Positions 1-5,174 of a DNA stretch of 5,255 nt are shown piece after piece. This DNA is from JAEYKI01 sp036679405 (GTDB taxonomy: Bacteria > Bacillota > Clostridia > Christensenellales > Christensenellaceae). Each line of letters opens with the position of its first letter. The first letter of the stretch is position 1. The position numbers and the translations under genes were made by a program. Location: contig JAVBVZ010000016.1 of assembly GCA_036679405.1 (NCBI GenBank), positions 1-5,255 on the forward strand, written 5' to 3'. The notes beneath the pieces were generated by a model. The model saw only the letters and a program-made list of their open reading frames with translations. It was not told the origin of the DNA and searched no databases.

Positions 1-40
1 ATTGGGTGCAGTTGCCAGACCGCATCCTTATTTTAAATCA

Positions 41-107
41 AAAGGAGTTTTTCTGTTATGTCTCACCGCTAAAGCTCTACCGAACCCCACGTCTAACGTG
101 GGGTTTT
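41..107 (+). other. RBS-led mini-ORF followed by a 10-bp perfect hairpin (possible leader, terminator or mobile-element end)
   Basis: AAAGGAG (41-47) lies 10 nt before an ATG (58) that opens a four-codon reading frame, Met-Ser-His-Arg, ending in TAA at 70-72. Ten bases further on is a perfect hairpin: arms AACCCCACGT (83-92) and ACGTGGGGTT (96-105) around a CTA loop, with only two more T before a C. It could be the intrinsic terminator of a plus-strand gene whose body lies left of the window, or the foldback end of a small insertion element such as IS200/IS605. No protein family can be read from the short open frames at 1-118, so the origin is unresolved. The hairpin itself is certain; its role is inference. 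Confidence 0.35.
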
Positions 108-116
108 CTATACAAT

Positions 117-146
117 AAAAAAACCGCCCGTCGGGGCGGCTTTTTT
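117..146 (-). terminator. Bidirectional intrinsic terminator downstream of the XRE regulator
   Basis: Seven A (117-123), the stem CCGCCC / GGGCGG (124-129 with 134-139), a GTCG loop and six T (141-146) make a symmetric rho-independent terminator. Read on the minus strand it begins 7 nt after the TAA of the regulator (153-155) and ends in a run of T. Read on the plus strand it could also stop transcripts entering from the left edge. Confidence 0.85.
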
Positions 147-152
147 CCGCTT

Positions 153-686
153 TTATTTTTTATTTCCGTCCGCATTAATCCCGTCGCCTATAATCTGCCC
201 AAGTATGCGGCCATGTACGCCTTTTTTGACGCTTCCGGTTACCGTGCCCGTCAGATTCCCTTTTATATAGCCGGTAACATCTCCCTTAACCGTGCCCAGC
301 ACGTTCCCTTCCACATTGCCGAATATATTGCGCACCGTCCCTACAATGTCTCCTTTTACGTCTCCATAAATGTCGGCATCCACAGTTCCTATAATCTTGC
401 CTACATCGGCATGGATATCCTTTAAAACCGTACCGTTGATTTTTCCATAAAAAGAACGAACCTGTGCACATTCGCCGCTGTCAGGGTTTCGTCCGGTCGC
501 CAGCCAGTCCATGGAGGTTCCAAGCATCCGAGCAATATTTCCCATTAAAGCAATATCCGGGTAGGAAGTGTCGGTCTCCCACTTTGAGACCGCCTGATAC
601 GTCACGCCCACTTTTTCAGCCAGCTGTTCCTGCGTCCAGCCCATCTCCTTCCTTTTCTCTCTGATCCTCTCTCCTATTGTTTCCAT
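153..686 (-). CDS. XRE-family HTH regulator with a C-terminal tetrapeptide-repeat (G-x-V/I-x) solenoid domain
   Basis: This is a 177-residue predicted cytoplasmic DNA-binding protein. Residues about 4-60 are a classical HTH_3/Cro-C1 fold: IGERIREKRKEMGWTQEQL, then VGVTYQAVSKWE as the recognition region, then SYPDIALMGNIARMLG. A short linker with Cys73 leads to residues about 81-170, where V, I or L recurs every fourth residue and G usually occurs two residues before it (for example GDVKGDIVGTV, GNVEGNVLGTVKGDV). There are about 21 such tetrads, with one-residue phase slips near 95-102 and 118-125. Such regularity suggests a beta-solenoid or oligomerisation module in place of the usual ligand-binding or peptidase domain; that is inference. 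There is no signal peptide or membrane segment. The ATG at 686 is preceded by AAGGAA (695-700) with 8-nt spacing. A terminator follows directly. The target is probably its own promoter, given the dyads upstream, but this is unproven. Confidence 0.9.
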   Translation of the reverse strand: METIGERIREKRKEMGWTQEQLAEKVGVTYQAVSKWETDTSYPDIALMGNIARMLGTSMDWLATGRNPDSGECAQVRSFYGKINGTVLKDIHADVGKIIGTVDADIYGDVKGDIVGTVRNIFGNVEGNVLGTVKGDVTGYIKGNLTGTVTGSVKKGVHGRILGQIIGDGINADGNKK

Positions 687-744
687 TATTTTTGTTCCTT
701 TCTTCTGCAGACCTGCAATAATGATTCAACGCGTTTATGAATAC

Positions 745-773
745 ATTGTATGACTGCTGTAGATCTGAATCAA
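745..773 (-). promoter_or_regulatory. Candidate sigma-A promoter of the XRE regulator
   Basis: On the minus strand a -35 box TTGATT (773-768) and a -10 box TACAAT (750-745) are separated by 17 bp. This matches the consensus at 4/6 and 5/6 positions. Transcription would start near 738, giving a leader of about 50 nt before the ATG at 686. The overlapping dyads at 780-808 sit immediately upstream of the -35 box. Assigned by eye only. Confidence 0.45.
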
Positions 774-776
774 TAG

Positions 777-811
777 ATTGTTGAGTGAATCACTCAACCA
801 ATGGTTGAATC
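777..811. promoter_or_regulatory. Overlapping dyad-symmetric sites, candidate operator of the XRE regulator
   Basis: TTGAGTGA-A-TCACTCAA (781-797) is a perfect dyad around a single central base; G780 and C798 extend it, and ATTG/CAAT flanks add pairs with a one-base slip. A second dyad, TCAACCA-A-TGGTTGA (794-808), shares the right arm, with centres 12 bp apart. GTTGAATC (804-811) is repeated in inverse orientation at 723-730, on the far side of the candidate -10 box. A one-base loop makes an RNA hairpin unlikely and favours binding of a dimeric protein such as the adjacent regulator. The binding partner is inferred. Confidence 0.5.
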
Positions 812-827
812 CCCGGCTGCTTCAGTC

Positions 828-876
828 ACCAGGGCCCGCTCCATATCCGGAGCGGGCCCTGGTTTTAATATTTTTT
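828..876 (+). terminator. Perfect 15-bp GC-rich hairpin with T-rich tail on the plus strand
   Basis: Arms 828-842 and 849-863 are exact reverse complements around a 6-nt ATATCC loop. On the plus strand TTTTAATATTTTTT follows, as in an intrinsic terminator. Yet the neighbouring gene lies on the minus strand and ends at 875. Read that way, the stem comes 12 nt after the stop codon and has no T-run behind it. It may still terminate or protect the 3' end of that minus-strand mRNA, or stop antisense transcription. The structure is certain; its direction of action is not. Confidence 0.6.
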
Positions 877-1156
877 AAATATTAAAGTTCTTTTTATCAC
901 GAAGCTGATGGATATACTCATGCCCTTCCACCGTAATATCCAGCACAACGCTTTGCTCAATACGCACATTCGGTTTTATTTCAAGATAACCCAGTTCCCC
1001 GAGCTTCTTAAGAGAGTAAAAAATGTCGATCTGGCTGAAGTCGTCCTCTTCGCTCAGCTTTTCACTGATCTCAGGATAGCCCAGCCCCTGCGGATACTCC
1101 ATATATTCTTCCAAAAACAACATAATACTATTCATGCAAGCCCGATTCAACTTCAT
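875..1156 (-). CDS. DUF2513-like small protein
   Basis: This 93-residue soluble protein begins MKLNRACMNSIMLFLEE, which resembles the start of DUF2513 proteins (MKLN-x-x-C-x-R-x-I-L-L-x-I-E-E type). It also keeps the family's later pattern: a charged segment (SEEDDFSQIDIFYSLKKL) that looks like a helix pair, a strand-turn, and the closing VEGHEYIHQLRD, equivalent to the family's GHEFLDNIRD motif. It is somewhat shorter than typical members and stops soon after that motif. The layout suggests a small winged-helix-like fold. The function of the family is unknown, and members are often found with phage or other mobile genes. The ATG at 1156 follows a GGGGGG run (1164-1169) serving as ribosome binding site. 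It has its own candidate promoter and is not obviously co-transcribed with thiE, 198 bp away. Family assignment is from memory of the motifs. Confidence 0.7.
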   Translation of the reverse strand: MKLNRACMNSIMLFLEEYMEYPQGLGYPEISEKLSEEDDFSQIDIFYSLKKLGELGYLEIKPNVRIEQSVVLDITVEGHEYIHQLRDKKNFNI

Positions 1157-1225
1157 CTTTCAACCCCCCACTCAGTGTAAATTACAGATATAAGATTAAT
1201 TGCCTGTCTTTGTCATCTTAATTAT

Positions 1226-1254
1226 ATTATAGAATAACCGGTCTATTTGTTCAA
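1226..1254 (-). promoter_or_regulatory. Candidate sigma-A promoter of the DUF2513-like gene
   Basis: On the minus strand TTGAAC (1254-1249) and a perfect TATAAT (1231-1226) are spaced by 17 bp; a second TATAAT overlaps at 1226-1221. Transcription would begin near 1219, giving a leader of about 60 nt. The spacer contains ATAACCGG (1234-1241), which recurs at 1303-1310 upstream, so it may be a regulated promoter. The rest of the 1157-1354 gap is A+T-rich (for example a run of six A and eight T at 1287-1300). It shows no clear terminator for thiE. Confidence 0.55.
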
Positions 1255-1354
1255 TAAACCATATCCGTTCTTTTGAAAAGCATTATAAAAAATTTTTTTT
1301 GGATAACCGGATATTTTTAGAAGCATAAGTAAAATACATCCCTGCTTCTTGCCC

Positions 1355-1990
1355 CTATCCCTTTCCCAGATTCACAAAGCAGTCAACAAGTTCCCGGGAC
1401 GCGGCGGCAATATCCTTGCGTGCGATTACGGCTGACACAACGGCAAAACCGTCTATGCCGCTGCCTGCAAAATTTGCGGCTGTTTTTTGATTGACCCCTC
1501 CAATCACAATGATGGGAATATCTACCGCAGCGCGTATCCGCGCCAGCTCTTCCATGGAAACAAGCGTAACGCCTGTTTTTGTATCTGTGGGATACATGGC
1601 CCCTACGCCCAGATAATCCGCACCGTCCTTTACCGCACGGACCGCTTCCAGCTTATTGGATACGGATACTCCCACCAGCTTACCACCCATCAGCTTTCGC
1701 ACGGCCTTTGCCGGCAGGTCGCTTTGCCCTATATGCACGCCGTCGGCATCCGCCGCCAGCGCAATGTCCACGCGGTCGTTTATAATGAGCGGAACTTTGT
1801 ATTTCCTCGTGATTTTTTTTACGCGGAGGGCGGTTTCGTAAAACGCGCCCGCACAAAGTTTTTTTTCGCGCAACTGAACCATAGAGCATCCTCCGCGCAC
1901 AGCCTGCTCCACCGCTTCCTCCAGCGTCTCCGTGCTCATCAATTCCCTGTCCGTCACCAGGCACAGACTGTATGTTATACTAGATTTCAC
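1355..1990 (-). CDS. thiE: Thiamine-phosphate synthase ThiE
   Basis: ThiE condenses HMP-PP with thiazole phosphate to give thiamine monophosphate and pyrophosphate, in the cytoplasm. The TIM-barrel family motifs occur in order: CLVTDREL at the first strand, QLREK (residues about 39-43) for pyrophosphate binding, INDRVDIALAADADGVHIGQSDL (about 70-92), GVGAMYPTDTKTG (about 128-140) and the phosphate-binding IGGVN / FAVVSAV near the C-terminus. With the GTG start at 1990 the protein has 211 residues, normal for the family. That start has AGAGGG upstream at about 9-nt spacing and overlaps the end of thiM by 11 nt, which fits translational coupling. In-frame ATGs at 2023 and 2017 would add 9-11 residues but lack a good ribosome binding site. 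It is the last gene of the thi operon. Function is secure; the start is moderately sure. Confidence 0.93.
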   Translation of the reverse strand: MKSSITYSLCLVTDRELMSTETLEEAVEQAVRGGCSMVQLREKKLCAGAFYETALRVKKITRKYKVPLIINDRVDIALAADADGVHIGQSDLPAKAVRKLMGGKLVGVSVSNKLEAVRAVKDGADYLGVGAMYPTDTKTGVTLVSMEELARIRAAVDIPIIVIGGVNQKTAANFAGSGIDGFAVVSAVIARKDIAAASRELVDCFVNLGKG

Positions 1991-2798
1991 TAATCTTGGC
2001 CCTCTTTTCAAAAACATTTTCATCCATCAGGCTGACGGCGTCCGTCAAAGCGGCATGATAACTGCCCAGGCCTTTATTCCCGGCAACCTCAAAGGCGATC
2101 TCTCCGGCGATACCCATGACTGCGACACCGGCGACCGCCGCTGCAAGATAATCTTTCGCAACGCCGGCAAAGGCCCCGATCAGAGCGGTTGCCATACACC
2201 CTGTCCCCGTAATGCCGGACAACATTGCGTGGCCGTTTTGAATACGGATGACTCTCTGCCCGTCCGAAACAATATCTGTCGCTCCGGTTACCGCCGCCAC
2301 GCATCCGGATTGCCGCGCCGTCTCCTTTGCTGCAAAAACCGCGTCGTTTCCAAAATCGGCCCCCGAGGCGTCCACGCCTTTGGTTGTCGCCTTAAGGCCG
2401 GCGGCAAAAGAAATTTCGGAAAGATTGCCGCGCACAACGGCAATCTTTATGCGGCTTAAAATCATCCGCGTTGTTTGATTCCGGAATGTTGAAGCCCCCG
2501 CCCCCACAGGATCAAATACCACCGGCAGGCCGAGTTCGTTTGCCTTCTTCCCGGAGACCAGCATGGAATCCACCGTTTTTTCATTCAATGTTCCAATATT
2601 GAGTAGCAGTGCGGAAGAAATTGCGGTGATTTCTGCGGCTTCCGCAATATCGTCTGCCATTACGGGAGAAGCGCCCGCTGCCAGCGTGATATTCGCACAG
2701 TCGTTCACCGTAACATAATTTGTGATCTGATGCACCAGCGGCGACTTTTTGCGTACCTGCGCAATCAGATTTGCCGCCCGGGCCGTTATGTTGCTCAT
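1980..2798 (-). CDS. thiM: Hydroxyethylthiazole kinase ThiM
   Basis: ThiM phosphorylates 4-methyl-5-(2-hydroxyethyl)thiazole with ATP, a salvage step that supplies ThiE. The 272-residue ribokinase-like protein starts with the family signature PLVHQITNYVTVNDCANITLA (about 20-40), followed by GASPVMADD, the substrate/phosphate region DPVGAGAS (about 96-103), RGNLSEI (about 123-129), and the anion-hole motif GTGCMATALIGAFAG with catalytic Cys201. Length is as expected for the family. The ATG at 2798 is chosen because AAGGGGG lies 6 nt before it, overlapping the thiC stop codon, and because the protein then begins at the conserved N-terminus. A 52-residue upstream extension in the same frame would run through thiC and has no family match. 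The gap to thiC is 10 nt, so co-transcription is near certain. Confidence 0.97.
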   Translation of the reverse strand: MSNITARAANLIAQVRKKSPLVHQITNYVTVNDCANITLAAGASPVMADDIAEAAEITAISSALLLNIGTLNEKTVDSMLVSGKKANELGLPVVFDPVGAGASTFRNQTTRMILSRIKIAVVRGNLSEISFAAGLKATTKGVDASGADFGNDAVFAAKETARQSGCVAAVTGATDIVSDGQRVIRIQNGHAMLSGITGTGCMATALIGAFAGVAKDYLAAAVAGVAVMGIAGEIAFEVAGNKGLGSYHAALTDAVSLMDENVFEKRAKISEI

Positions 2799-2808
2799 TT
2801 CAACCCCC

Positions 2809-4125
2809 TTAGTTGCCCGTTTCCGGGCCGATGTCCGTCTTTTCACCGTCCAATATACGGTTGGTAGTGCGCATGGCACACATCTTTCCGCACATGCTGC
2901 AACTGCTTTTGTCGGCAGGCGGCGCGCTTTCAAAATACCTTTTGGGCTTTTCACTGTCTATGGCCAATGAAAACATCTCCTCCCAGTCGATGCGCCGCCG
3001 CGCCGCGCTCATTTTATTGTCCGCCTCCCGCGCACCCGGTATCCCTTTTGCAATATCCGCCGCATGCGCTGCAATTTTACTGGCCACGATCCCTTCCTTT
3101 ACATCTGCCAGATCGGGCAGGCGCAGATGTTCGGCAGGTGTCACATAGCACAGAAAATCGGCGCCGCTTGAAGCTGCCAGCGCGCCCCCGATTGCAGAAG
3201 TAATATGGTCGTAACCGGGGGCAATATCGGTCACAATGGGGCCCAGAACATAAAAGGGCGCGTTATGGCATAACCTCTTTTGCAGCGTCATATTCGCGGC
3301 GATCTCATTCATGGCCATATGGCCCGGCCCTTCTACCAGGACCTGTACGTCCCGCGCCCAGGCGCGCGACGTCAGATGCCCGATCTCTACAAGTTCCCCT
3401 ATTTGCGCAGCATCGCTGCTGTCCGCAATACTGCCGGGACGCAGCGCGTCTCCGAGGCTGATGGTTACATCATATTCTCTCAATATGTCCATCATTTCGT
3501 CGTAGTATTCAAAAAAAGGGTTTTCATGTCCCGTCATTTCCATCCATGCAAATAACAAAGACCCACCTCTTGAAACAATATTCGTAAGCCGCTTTTCCCT
3601 TTTAAACCCTTCCAGCGCGCGCCGGTTGATCCCCGCATGGATAGTCATAAAATCGACTCCTTCTTTTGCGTGCGCTTCCACCACCTTTAAAAAATCATCT
3701 GCCGAAATATCTGCCAGTTCCTTTTCAAGATACCCAACCGCATCATACATGGGTACGGTTCCTATCATAGCGGAAGATGTGGCAATCAGTTCCCTGCGAA
3801 AGGTATTGGTTTTTCCGTAGTTGCTTAAATCCATAATAGACTCACAGCCCAAACCGAGCGCAAGCTTTACTTTTTCCGTCTCTATTTTGTAATCGCGGCA
3901 GTCGCCCGATATGCCAAGGTTTACGTTTATTTTTGTCCGAAGCCCCGTCCCGATCCCTTCAGCCGACAGGCATATGTGGCGGATGTTGGCCGGGATCGCC
4001 ACCTGTCCGCAGGCAACCATGCCGCAAATCTTTTGCGCCCTTATGTTTTCTTTTTTTGCTACCGTTTCCATTTCTTTTGTGATGCAGCCGTTTTTGGCCG
4101 CCTCCATCTGTGTTTTGAATTTCAT
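2809..4125 (-). CDS. thiC: Phosphomethylpyrimidine synthase ThiC (radical SAM)
   Basis: ThiC converts aminoimidazole ribotide to HMP phosphate using S-adenosylmethionine and a 4Fe-4S cluster, the committed step of pyrimidine synthesis for thiamine. The 438-residue protein shows TMEAAK-like NH2-terminal order (KTQMEAAKNG), SIMDLSNYGKT, MTIHAGI, SLGDALRPGSIADSSD (about 223-238), VEGPGHM (about 264-270), GPIVTDIAPGYDHITSAIGG and CYVTPAEHL. At the C-terminus Cys409, Cys412 and Cys416 (CSMCGKMC) are the cluster ligands. It lacks the long N-terminal domain of enterobacterial ThiC (about 630 residues), like other short clostridial and archaeal forms. The spacing CX2CX3C is one residue tighter than the CX2CX4C of E. 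coli. The ATG at 4125 has a perfect GGAGG (4133-4137) 7 nt upstream, inside the end of thiD; an upstream in-frame start would overlap thiD and has no such site. Confidence 0.97.
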   Translation of the reverse strand: MKFKTQMEAAKNGCITKEMETVAKKENIRAQKICGMVACGQVAIPANIRHICLSAEGIGTGLRTKINVNLGISGDCRDYKIETEKVKLALGLGCESIMDLSNYGKTNTFRRELIATSSAMIGTVPMYDAVGYLEKELADISADDFLKVVEAHAKEGVDFMTIHAGINRRALEGFKREKRLTNIVSRGGSLLFAWMEMTGHENPFFEYYDEMMDILREYDVTISLGDALRPGSIADSSDAAQIGELVEIGHLTSRAWARDVQVLVEGPGHMAMNEIAANMTLQKRLCHNAPFYVLGPIVTDIAPGYDHITSAIGGALAASSGADFLCYVTPAEHLRLPDLADVKEGIVASKIAAHAADIAKGIPGAREADNKMSAARRRIDWEEMFSLAIDSEKPKRYFESAPPADKSSCSMCGKMCAMRTTNRILDGEKTDIGPETGN

Positions 4126-4126
4126 T

Positions 4127-4915
4127 TTAGTACCTCCATACTCTATAAAAATGATGAACCGGTCCCCGCCCCGCACCAACCGGGAACGAATACCGGATCG
4201 CGCCGGTAATATACTCTTTTGCCAAACGCACGGCCTCCGGAAGCGTTTTCCCTTCCGCCAGATTTGCCGTTATGGCGGCGGAAAAACTGCAACCCGTTCC
4301 GTGGGTATTCTGCGTTTGGATGCGCCGGCTGCTAAAGGAACAAAAGCTTTTTCCGTCAAACAGCAGGTCCCTTGCTTCTCCCTTAAGATGTCCCCCTTTG
4401 ACTAGTACATTTTCCGCTCCCATCTTCCGCAGGGCGACGGCGGCGGCTTTCATTGTCTCTGCGTCCTTTATTTTTATCCCGGTCATCGCTTCGGCTTCCG
4501 GAATATTGGGGGTAAGCAGAAACGCAAGCGGCAAGACCTCTGCAATCAGCGCCTTCAGCGCAGATTTTTTCATCAGGTCATATCCGGCGGTCGCCGCCAT
4601 AACCGGGTCGACAACCGGCCTTAAGGGGCGGTATTGTCTTATCTTATCCGCAACAGCTTTCACTGCACCCTCATCCGGAATCATCCCCACTTTAACGCCG
4701 TCCACCCGAATATCCTCAAACACTGCGTCTATCTGGTCACAGATGCTTTCTTTTGCCACATCCCAGGAGGAAATTACGCGGTTTGTGTTTTCCGCCACAA
4801 TTGACGTAATGACGCTCATTCCATAAGCGCCATGGGCGGCAAAAGTTTTCATATCCGCCTGGATACCCGCCCCCCCGCTGCAATCCGATCCGGCTATTGT
4901 AAGCAGATGGTTCAT
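4127..4915 (-). CDS. thiD: Hydroxymethylpyrimidine/phosphomethylpyrimidine kinase ThiD
   Basis: ThiD phosphorylates HMP and then HMP-P with ATP to give HMP-PP, the pyrimidine donor for ThiE. The 262-residue ribokinase-family protein opens with LLTIAGSDCSGGAGIQADMK (residues 4-23), the hallmark of the family. It continues with GYGMS-like AYGMSVITSIVAENT, VDPVMAATAGYDL (about 102-114), TPNIPEAEAMTG (about 135-146), VKGGH (about 172-176) and the anion-hole HGTGCSFSAAI with catalytic Cys209. The ATG at 4915 is preceded by GGAGAGG (4924-4930) with 8-nt spacing and starts exactly at the conserved N-terminus; a 16-residue upstream extension is not supported. It is the first gene of the operon, 46 nt after the riboswitch terminator, and its stop lies 1 nt before the thiC start codon. 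Confidence 0.97.
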   Translation of the reverse strand: MNHLLTIAGSDCSGGAGIQADMKTFAAHGAYGMSVITSIVAENTNRVISSWDVAKESICDQIDAVFEDIRVDGVKVGMIPDEGAVKAVADKIRQYRPLRPVVDPVMAATAGYDLMKKSALKALIAEVLPLAFLLTPNIPEAEAMTGIKIKDAETMKAAAVALRKMGAENVLVKGGHLKGEARDLLFDGKSFCSFSSRRIQTQNTHGTGCSFSAAITANLAEGKTLPEAVRLAKEYITGAIRYSFPVGAGRGPVHHFYRVWRY

Positions 4916-4961
4916 CTCTTCATCCTCTCCATTCAAAAATATTTTTTCTCCAGGCGCCTGC

Positions 4962-4995
4962 AAAAAAATGCCGGGCTCAGGAGCCCGGCATTTTT
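4962..4995 (-). terminator. Riboswitch-controlled intrinsic terminator (attenuator) of the thi operon
   Basis: On the minus strand the arms 4995-4981 and 4978-4964 form a 15-bp perfect stem (core GCCGGGCTC / GAGCCCGGC), followed by seven T ending at 4962. It lies 17 nt downstream of the TPP aptamer and 46 nt before the thiD start, so it is the expression platform. TPP binding should favour termination and so shut off thiD-thiC-thiM-thiE. A competing antiterminator could not be assigned confidently by eye. Confidence 0.93.
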
Positions 4996-5011
4996 AGGTT
5001 ACAGCATGCAT

Positions 5012-5098
5012 GGTCGCTTCCCTACCACGGTATTAACCGTCAGGTTCAAAGGGTCAGGTTTTACCTTCTCAACTGCCAATGCAGTCCCCCCGCCAATA
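5012..5098 (-). ncRNA. TPP riboswitch aptamer (THI element)
   Basis: The minus strand holds the conserved THI-box elements in order. A G-run (5091-5086) begins the aptamer. ACTGC-ATTG-GCAGT forms P3, and TTGAGA (5072-5067) matches the CUGAGA box. AGGT-AAA-ACCT forms an optional extra hairpin. ACCCTTTGAACCTGA (5054-5040) is the most conserved block. ACGGTTAATACCGT forms P5, and TAGGGAAG (5024-5017) closes the pyrophosphate-sensor side. Upstream placement before thiD and the following terminator agree with TPP-dependent transcription attenuation. The outer ends of P1 are approximate, because its pairing here is weak and interrupted. Confidence 0.96.
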
Positions 5099-5144
5099 TT
5101 TAATTTTTGTTTCGCCTTTTTTAAGCCCTTGTATGGACGTAAAT

Positions 5145-5174
5145 AAATATCCCCCGGCCTAGCCGGGGGTATTT
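5145..5174. terminator. GC-rich hairpin, probable bidirectional terminator
   Basis: The stem CCCCCGGC-CTA-GCCGGGGG (5151-5169) is flanked by AAATA and TATTT, which also pair. Short A/T-rich tails on both sides (TATTTCTTT on the plus strand, TATTTATTT on the minus strand) fit a moderately strong intrinsic terminator in either direction. It would insulate the thi operon from transcripts of whatever lies to the right. Confidence 0.6.

Noticed and set aside
6..425. A 139-codon plus-strand open frame across the left edge and the regulator
   Set aside because: It runs through two hairpins and antisense to the clear XRE gene. The protein reads as low-complexity antisense translation of the G-x-V-x repeats, with no family features.
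170..447. The repetitive DNA inside the regulator as a CRISPR or simple tandem repeat array
   Set aside because: The periodicity is at protein level (12-nt units with degenerate bases). There are no identical repeats or spacers, and the reading frame is intact.
1319..1349. AGAAGCA / TGCTTCT inverted repeat after thiE as a terminator
   Set aside because: The stem is only 7 bp with a 17-nt loop and no T-run on the minus strand, so it is too weak to call.
2799..2954. A 52-residue N-terminal extension of ThiM
   Set aside because: It overlaps the end of thiC, is rich in R, K and C, and has no family match. The ATG at 2798 has an excellent RBS and the conserved N-terminus.
4126..4179. An 18-residue N-terminal extension of ThiC
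   Set aside because: It overlaps thiD. The ATG at 4125 has a perfect GGAGG at ideal spacing.
4916..4963. A 16-residue N-terminal extension of ThiD
   Set aside because: It would start inside the attenuator's T-run. The ATG at 4915 has its own RBS and fits the family N-terminus.
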